This document shows positions 49,172-53,889 of a stretch of DNA of 53,889 nucleotides, one piece after another. Under the pieces are notes generated by a model that did no database searches, was not told the DNA's origin, and worked only from the letters and a program-made list of their open reading frames with translations. The DNA comes from an uncultured Ruminococcus sp. (GTDB lineage Bacteria; Bacillota; Clostridia; Oscillospirales; Acutalibacteraceae): the NCBI GenBank assembly GCA_902776185.1, contig CACYPH010000010.1:1-53889 (forward strand), written 5' to 3'. Position 1 is the stretch's first letter. Each line of letters opens with the position of its first letter. The position numbers and the translations under genes were made by a program.

Positions 49172-50776
49172 ATGAAAGCAACCATCAAAAAACTAACGAC
49201 CCTGCTGCCGATCGCAGTAGTCATCCTGCTGACCGTATTCCTGTCATCTCCTGCGGCGTCGGCAGCCGCGCAGCTGAAAACACCCGTACTCAAAGCGCCT
49301 GTCATCACAGTATCCGGCGTCAAGGTCAGCTGGAACAAGGTTTCGGGAGCGGCGAAATACCGCATCTTCGTCAAGACGGGGTCATCGTCATGGAGGAAGC
49401 TTGCCGATACCACCGCGACCTCGTATCTGCACAGGGCGGTCAAATCCGGTGTCAGCTACACCTACACCGTGCGATGCATTTCGAAGGACGGCAAGCGCTA
49501 TACCAGCAGCTTTAACCGCAGGGGCAAAACCATCATCTTTGTCAAGGCGCCGACCATCTCGTCCTTTGTCAACACCGCGAGAGGTCCTATCCTCAGCTGG
49601 AGCGCCTGCAAGGGCGCGGCAAAGTACCGCATTTATATCAGCACCGCATCGGGCTGGAAGAAGCTCGCGACCGTATCTACCACTAATTACCTGCATCTTG
49701 CCGCCCGCAATAACACCACCTACGCCTACCGCATCCAGTGTCTGAACCGCAGCGGCTATCCCGCCAGTGCAACGAGCGCCAAGGTGTTCCGCAACTATTA
49801 TTCCTATACCCTGCCCTCCGGCAAGATTACCAATATCATGTTCGCCGCCGACGTCTACCGCGCGCTCGGCAAAAACGTCAGGATCCCCGCAAAGCCCAAC
49901 GCTGCGCTGAACCGCAAGACCGCCGCGTCGATTCTCTGCCCGGCGCTCGGATACACCTCCCGCGCCGCTTATGTCAGTCTGAAGGATACCGACAGTGCGG
50001 CGATGAAAACACTCGCATTCTACGGCTACTTCTATCCGGACGACACCGATAAGATCTATCCTGCGGCGCTGGTCACCGCGGATGAATACCGTTCGCTGCT
50101 CAGCGAGGTCGGCAATTACAAAAAGCTGCACGGCAAACGCGCGCTTGCGTTCGGCGACAGCATCATGTACGGCATGGGCAACAACAATTACGGCTTCGGA
50201 CGCATGACAGCGGAAAAGTACGGAATGTCCTATAACGCCTCCTACGCCAGCAACGGCGCGACCTTCAGCACCATCAATAACGGCCGCGTGCATATCGTAG
50301 ACAGGATCAAAAGCGCGATCACGGCTGACTGCAAGGCGGACGTCATCTTCCTCAACGGCGGCACCAACGACATCAAGCTGTCTGCACTCTCCTCCGAGCC
50401 CGACAGCTTCGACTTTGATCATCCCGAGAAAAGCAACTTTGCGCTGGGCTTCCATCAGGCGATGAAGCTGATCAAAGGCAAATGGGGCAACACCCCTGTC
50501 ATCTATGTCCGCGCACACAACATGAGCGCTTGTCAGGACACCTACGAGATCGCGATGGGCGAATACGGTCTGAGGATCGCGAGGACTTACCGCGCGTATA
50601 CCGTCGATCTCTTTACGAATACCACCTTCAACACCTCTAAAGCCGCGCTCAGAGACCGCTACACCATGTACAGAACGGATCTGGGACGCCACGACGGCAC
50701 CCATCCGACGTATCTGGGCTACACCACCTTCTATCTGCCGCTGTTTTCACAGCAGCTGACGGCGCTTTCCCTGTAA
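49172..50776 (+). CDS. Secreted SGNH-hydrolase with two FN3-like repeats (first paralog)
   Basis: 534 residues. Signal peptide about 1-31 (ILLTVFLSSPAASAAA). Two FN3-like beta-sandwich repeats, each with a VKVSWNKVSGAAKYRIF-type core and ending in YTYTVRCISKDGK, occupy about 35-215. A linking helical domain of about 100 residues precedes the SGNH-type esterase: block I GDSIMYG (about 329), block III GGTND (about 397) and block V DGTHPTYLGY (about 508). SGNH enzymes remove acyl or acetyl groups from glycans or other esters. The Ser, Asp and His are all present. RBS AGGAG. A close paralog follows 144 bp downstream. Confidence 0.88.
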   Translation: MKATIKKLTTLLPIAVVILLTVFLSSPAASAAAQLKTPVLKAPVITVSGVKVSWNKVSGAAKYRIFVKTGSSSWRKLADTTATSYLHRAVKSGVSYTYTVRCISKDGKRYTSSFNRRGKTIIFVKAPTISSFVNTARGPILSWSACKGAAKYRIYISTASGWKKLATVSTTNYLHLAARNNTTYAYRIQCLNRSGYPASATSAKVFRNYYSYTLPSGKITNIMFAADVYRALGKNVRIPAKPNAALNRKTAASILCPALGYTSRAAYVSLKDTDSAAMKTLAFYGYFYPDDTDKIYPAALVTADEYRSLLSEVGNYKKLHGKRALAFGDSIMYGMGNNNYGFGRMTAEKYGMSYNASYASNGATFSTINNGRVHIVDRIKSAITADCKADVIFLNGGTNDIKLSALSSEPDSFDFDHPEKSNFALGFHQAMKLIKGKWGNTPVIYVRAHNMSACQDTYEIAMGEYGLRIARTYRAYTVDLFTNTTFNTSKAALRDRYTMYRTDLGRHDGTHPTYLGYTTFYLPLFSQQLTALSL

Positions 50777-50793
50777 AGATTTAGCACGAATAT

Positions 50794-50820
50794 AACCGCT
50801 TCCCTACGGAGGCGGTTTTT
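50794..50820 (+). terminator. Terminator of the first SGNH gene
   Basis: AACCGCTTCC pairs with GGAGGCGGTT around CTAC (one mismatch), followed by seven T, 17 bases past the stop. Confidence 0.88.
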
Positions 50821-50920
50821 TTATTCCGCTATAATTCCCGCGGGATATAGACACGAAACTCAAATTATGGTATCATAAATTGAATATGTGTCAGCGGAAT
50901 GCTCCGCAGAAAGGATCGGT

Positions 50921-53581
50921 ATGAAACAGTCGCTCAGAAAAATTGCATATTGTCTGCCTGTTCTGGTCGTACTGCTGGTGACCGTCTTTTTCGCCGTACC
51001 CTCCGCTCAGGCGGCAGGGCTGAAAACGCCCGTCCTCAATGCGCCAGTGAGCACCGTCTCCGGCGTCAAAATGAGCTGGAACAAGGTCCCCGGAGCGGCG
51101 AAATACCGCGTGTATGTCAAGACGGGCTCATCCTCATGGAGAAAGCTCGCCGATACCGCTAACACCTATTTTCTGCACAAAAATACCGCGTCCGGCACGA
51201 CCTATACCTACACGGTGCGCTGTATCTCCAAGGACGGCAAGCAGGTATTGAGCGGCTTCAATCTGATCGGCAAAAAGGTCACCTATATCAAAGCGCCGGT
51301 GATTTCTGCGCTGACCAACACGGCAAAAGGTCCGAGCCTGACATGGGGCGCTGTCAAAGGCGCGGCGCGATACCGCGTTTTCGTCAAAACCGGTTCGTCT
51401 GCATGGAAAAAGCTCACCGATACCGCCGCACGCAGTTATGTGCATCAGAATGCAGTTCCCGGCACAAAGTACACCTATACCGTCCGCTGTCTTTCTTTGG
51501 ACGGAAAGCGGTTTATCAGCGATTTCAGCACATCAGGCAAAGCTATCACCTATATCACGCCGCCGAAGCTTACTTTGTCTAACGACGCCGGCGGGATCCG
51601 CGTGAGCTGGAACCGTCCGAGCGGCGCGGCAAGATTCCGCGTGATGCTCTATCACAACGGCGCATGGGCAAAGCTCAGCGATACTTCCGACACTTCCTAC
51701 CTATACCCCGCATCCACATCAAACAAAGCATACACCTTTACCGTCCGCTGTCTATCTGCAGCATCAAACACCTTTACCAGCGTTGCCGCTGACAAGCAGA
51801 CGATCACCTACTGTGCCGCCCCGAGGATCACCAGCGCGACCAATGAATCGGACGGCACGCGGATCACATGGAACGCCGTCAACGGCGCAAAGAAATACCG
51901 CGTCATGCTCTATGAAAACGACGCATGGCGCACCCTGACGCAGACAGACGCGCTCTCTTATACCCATGATACGGAGCACGGCGTCTACTACACCTATGCG
52001 GTCTGCTGTCTGGACGAGCGCGATAATGTCATCAGCGGCTTTTATGCCGACGGCTACACCCATCAGTACATGATTCCCGCCGACCTCGATACCCCCGTGA
52101 TCAGCGGGCATGAGAATCTCGATACGGGTCTGCTGCTGAAATGGTCGCCCGTCAGAGGCGCTGAACGCTACCGCGTCATGGTATCCGAAAACGGCAGATG
52201 GAGCATTCTCGGCGAAACGACAGCCGCCGAATTCCTCGATACTGCAGTGATGAGCGGCGTCGAGAAAACCTATACTGTCTGCTGTGTAACTGCCGACAGC
52301 AAAACCTACACCAGCGCCTACGATACCGCCGGCACTGCGTTCGTCTATTACGCCGCACCCCGGCTCACCGCTGCCAATACCTCTGCGGGTCTGCTGCTCA
52401 GCATCGATCCGTCCGATCATGCCGCCGGATACCGCCTGTTCATCAAAAAAGGCAGTTTATGGAAGGAGTTGGACGACACGGCTGAGAACACCTATCTGTA
52501 CTCCCCCGCCGTCAGCGGCACGGAATACCGCTTTACGGCGTGCTGTATCGATGAAAACGGTCAGCCCGTCAGCACGTACAATGACGCAGGCGTTTCACTG
52601 AGCTATCAGCCGAATCCCGATCAGCGCGTCTTTACCAAAGCGCAGTTCGCCGCTGACATCTGCCGTGCGCTGAACCAAAGCGCCGTTATCCCCGCTGACC
52701 CGAATGCCGTACTGAATCGCCGCAGCGCTTCCGAGATCCTCTGCGACTTCCTCGGCTATTCCTACCACACCAAGGACATTTCCTTCATCGACAGCGAGAG
52801 CGACGCACTGAAAACCACCGTCTTTTTCGGCTATTTTTATCCGAACGAAAGCGACAGGATCTATCCCGAGGCGCAGATCACCGACGTTGAATATAACGCA
52901 CTGCTGACCGAGGTCGACAGATATCATCAGCTCAAAGGCAAAAAAGCCCTTGCCTTCGGCGACAGCATCATGTACGGCTACGGCAACAACGGCTACGGCT
53001 CCTGCCGCATCATCTGTGAAAAATACGGGATGCAGTTCATCAACTACTCCTACTGCGGCGCGACCATGAGCACCTGTAATAACGGACGCGTCCATATCCC
53101 CGACAGGATCAAGGCGGCGCACGACGCAGGCTACACCGCGGACATCATCTTCCTCAACGGCGGCACCAACGATCTGACGCTGATCAGAAAGGGGCAGACG
53201 CCCGATACCTTTGACCCTGCCGCTCCGCAGAACAGCACCTTCTCTCAGGGGCTCGACTACGCGATGATGCTCATCCGCTACTACTGGGGCAACACCCCCG
53301 TGCTGTACACCCGCAACCACAATATGGTCGTCAGCACCGAGGAGCTGGAACAGCAGCTCGGCGAATACGGCTTGCTGATCGCGAACAAGTACTACGCCCA
53401 CACCGTGGATATCTATGCCGACACAGGGCTTGATACAGAGATCCCTCAGCAGAGAGACCGCTACACCATGTACCGCTCCGACCTCGGACGATCTGACGGT
53501 ATCCACCCGAACTATCTGGGCTACACTACCTACTATCTGCCGCTGGAGACCAACGCGATCCTCTCGATCCTGCTGCCTTAA
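50921..53581 (+). CDS. Secreted SGNH-hydrolase with six FN3-like repeats (second paralog)
   Basis: 886 residues from the ATG at 50921, which follows AAAGGATCGG; the longer frame from 50888 has no site. A signal peptide (about 1-31, ending SAQAAG) is followed by six FN3-like repeats of about 90 residues, each with a W-x-x-(V/P)-x-GAAxYRV-type core, filling about 32-590. After a helical segment comes the same SGNH domain as in the first paralog: GDSIMYG (about 680), GGTNDLTL (about 747), DGIHPNYLGY (about 860). The two proteins differ mainly in repeat number (six against two). The repeats may hold the enzyme to a surface or glycan. Ends in its own terminator. Confidence 0.88.
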   Translation: MKQSLRKIAYCLPVLVVLLVTVFFAVPSAQAAGLKTPVLNAPVSTVSGVKMSWNKVPGAAKYRVYVKTGSSSWRKLADTANTYFLHKNTASGTTYTYTVRCISKDGKQVLSGFNLIGKKVTYIKAPVISALTNTAKGPSLTWGAVKGAARYRVFVKTGSSAWKKLTDTAARSYVHQNAVPGTKYTYTVRCLSLDGKRFISDFSTSGKAITYITPPKLTLSNDAGGIRVSWNRPSGAARFRVMLYHNGAWAKLSDTSDTSYLYPASTSNKAYTFTVRCLSAASNTFTSVAADKQTITYCAAPRITSATNESDGTRITWNAVNGAKKYRVMLYENDAWRTLTQTDALSYTHDTEHGVYYTYAVCCLDERDNVISGFYADGYTHQYMIPADLDTPVISGHENLDTGLLLKWSPVRGAERYRVMVSENGRWSILGETTAAEFLDTAVMSGVEKTYTVCCVTADSKTYTSAYDTAGTAFVYYAAPRLTAANTSAGLLLSIDPSDHAAGYRLFIKKGSLWKELDDTAENTYLYSPAVSGTEYRFTACCIDENGQPVSTYNDAGVSLSYQPNPDQRVFTKAQFAADICRALNQSAVIPADPNAVLNRRSASEILCDFLGYSYHTKDISFIDSESDALKTTVFFGYFYPNESDRIYPEAQITDVEYNALLTEVDRYHQLKGKKALAFGDSIMYGYGNNGYGSCRIICEKYGMQFINYSYCGATMSTCNNGRVHIPDRIKAAHDAGYTADIIFLNGGTNDLTLIRKGQTPDTFDPAAPQNSTFSQGLDYAMMLIRYYWGNTPVLYTRNHNMVVSTEELEQQLGEYGLLIANKYYAHTVDIYADTGLDTEIPQQRDRYTMYRSDLGRSDGIHPNYLGYTTYYLPLETNAILSILLP

Positions 53582-53593
53582 ATCAAAGATTAT

Positions 53594-53637
53594 GACCATA
53601 CCGCTGATACCAAATCGGCAGTGTGGTCTTTCTTTTT
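53594..53637 (+). terminator. Terminator of the second SGNH gene
   Basis: GACCATACCGCTGAT pairs with ATCGGCAGTGTGGTC (two G-T pairs, one mismatch), followed by TTTCTTTTT. Confidence 0.8.
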
Positions 53638-53638
53638 G

Positions 53639-53666
53639 GTTAGGAGTTAGGAGTTAGGAGTTAGGA
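53639..53666. repeat. Heptamer tandem array, GTTAGGA unit
   Basis: Four exact GTTAGGA units in tandem. This is the complement of the CTAACTC array at 44986-45020, in opposite orientation. It follows directly on the SGNH terminator. Confidence 0.85.
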
Positions 53667-53685
53667 GTCGCACAGGATGGTAAGG

Positions 53686-53756
53686 CTGTCATCCTGCGCA
53701 AACACGTATATTCAGAAAGGATCATAAGGATTCTTCGAGCAAGCTCTCAGAATGAT
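53686..53756. repeat. Degenerate inverted-repeat element, copy of 46085-46212
   Basis: CTGTCATCCTG at the left and the complement of CATTCTGAGAGC...GAAGAATCC at the right match the ends of the element at 46085-46212. This copy is shorter (about 71 bases) and diverged. Confidence 0.5.
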
Positions 53757-53842
53757 ATCTCGTACATAACTTTTTATTCTTAAACTATCACGCAAATTGC
53801 AATAGCAAGTTGCAACAATTCTTAAGTCTGTAGTAGATTGCC

Positions 53843-53889
53843 GCGAGTTTTTCGAGGGAGGAGCGTAGCGACGAGCGAGGAAAACTCGC
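53843..53889. repeat. Inverted repeat at the right window edge
   Basis: GCGAGTTTTTC (53843-53853) is mirrored by GAAAACTCGC at 53880-53889, with a GC-rich stretch (GAGCGTAGCGACGAGC) between. It probably continues as part of a dispersed repeat or a structured end beyond the window. The stretch 53757-53842 is A+T-rich and shows no gene. Confidence 0.5.

Noticed and set aside
49388-50704. 438-residue minus-strand frame antisense to the first SGNH gene
   Set aside because: Opposite-strand shadow without binding site; the plus strand encodes a full signal peptide and all SGNH blocks.
44986-53666. The tandem heptamer arrays as CRISPR arrays
   Set aside because: Units of 7 or 14 bp are far too short, there are no spacers, and no cas gene is in the window.

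Overview
The window looks like chromosomal DNA of an anaerobic, starch-using gut Firmicute of the Ruminococcus/Oscillospiraceae type. This is an inference from gene content: a secreted type I pullulanase with an internal dockerin, a GlgC-GlgD type ADP-glucose pyrophosphorylase pair, an oxygen-sensitive class III ribonucleotide reductase with its radical SAM activase, a further radical SAM enzyme, an [FeFe]-hydrogenase-like protein, and strong Gram-positive ribosome binding sites. Coding regions are GC-richer than the A+T-rich promoters. No rRNA, tRNA or CRISPR array was seen.

Layout. 1-208: start of an IS4-like transposase, cut by the window edge. 448-8784 (minus): the dockerin pullulanase, then an operon of an ABC-2 ATPase, two permeases and an unusual actin/sugar-kinase-fold protein whose motifs are in circularly permuted order, behind a long structured leader. 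8867-13486: a DUF6514-like gene, a PflX-like radical SAM gene, rny with a hairpin-rich leader, and a zinc-ribbon membrane protein. 13786-19906: the glycogen operon glgB-glgC-glgD-glgA; GlgB carries an extra 80-residue Lys/Ala/Pro tail. 19911-23184: a MITE-like element, an XRE/DUF2975 pair under a doubly palindromic promoter, a C39-like protein, an acyl-ACP thioesterase and a HAD phosphatase. 23248-27915: an ArsR/P-type ATPase metal efflux unit and a TetR/ABC-2 efflux unit. 27932-37474: an O-antigen-ligase-like protein, then an eight-gene minus-strand housekeeping operon (alr, polA, ywlE-like, rimI, tsaD, transglutaminase lipoprotein, ruvX, DUF896). 37526-41444: TetR regulator, putP, and an ECF sigma/anti-sigma-like pair. 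41613-44746: nrdD-nrdG with NrdR-box-like repeats.

45080-49147 is the most interesting part: DRTGG protein, RsbW-like ATPase, an [FeFe]-hydrogenase-like protein that keeps all four H-cluster cysteines but lacks the proton-transfer cysteine and both H-cluster methionines, an unknown 119-aa protein, a second DRTGG protein and a PHP phosphoesterase. No NuoE/NuoF-type subunits are present. This looks like a redox or hydrogen sensing and signalling module rather than a catabolic hydrogenase. Two secreted FN3-SGNH hydrolase paralogs follow (2 and 6 FN3-like repeats). The intergenic gaps of this last region hold several tandem arrays, all with a 7-bp (or 2 x 7-bp) period, and the same heptamer occurs in opposite orientation at the two ends of the block.

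Together the genes describe a cell that captures starch outside (dockerin pullulanase), stores glucose as glycogen inside, and uses oxygen-sensitive radical chemistry for deoxynucleotide synthesis. All function calls come from reading the sequence; no database search was run.
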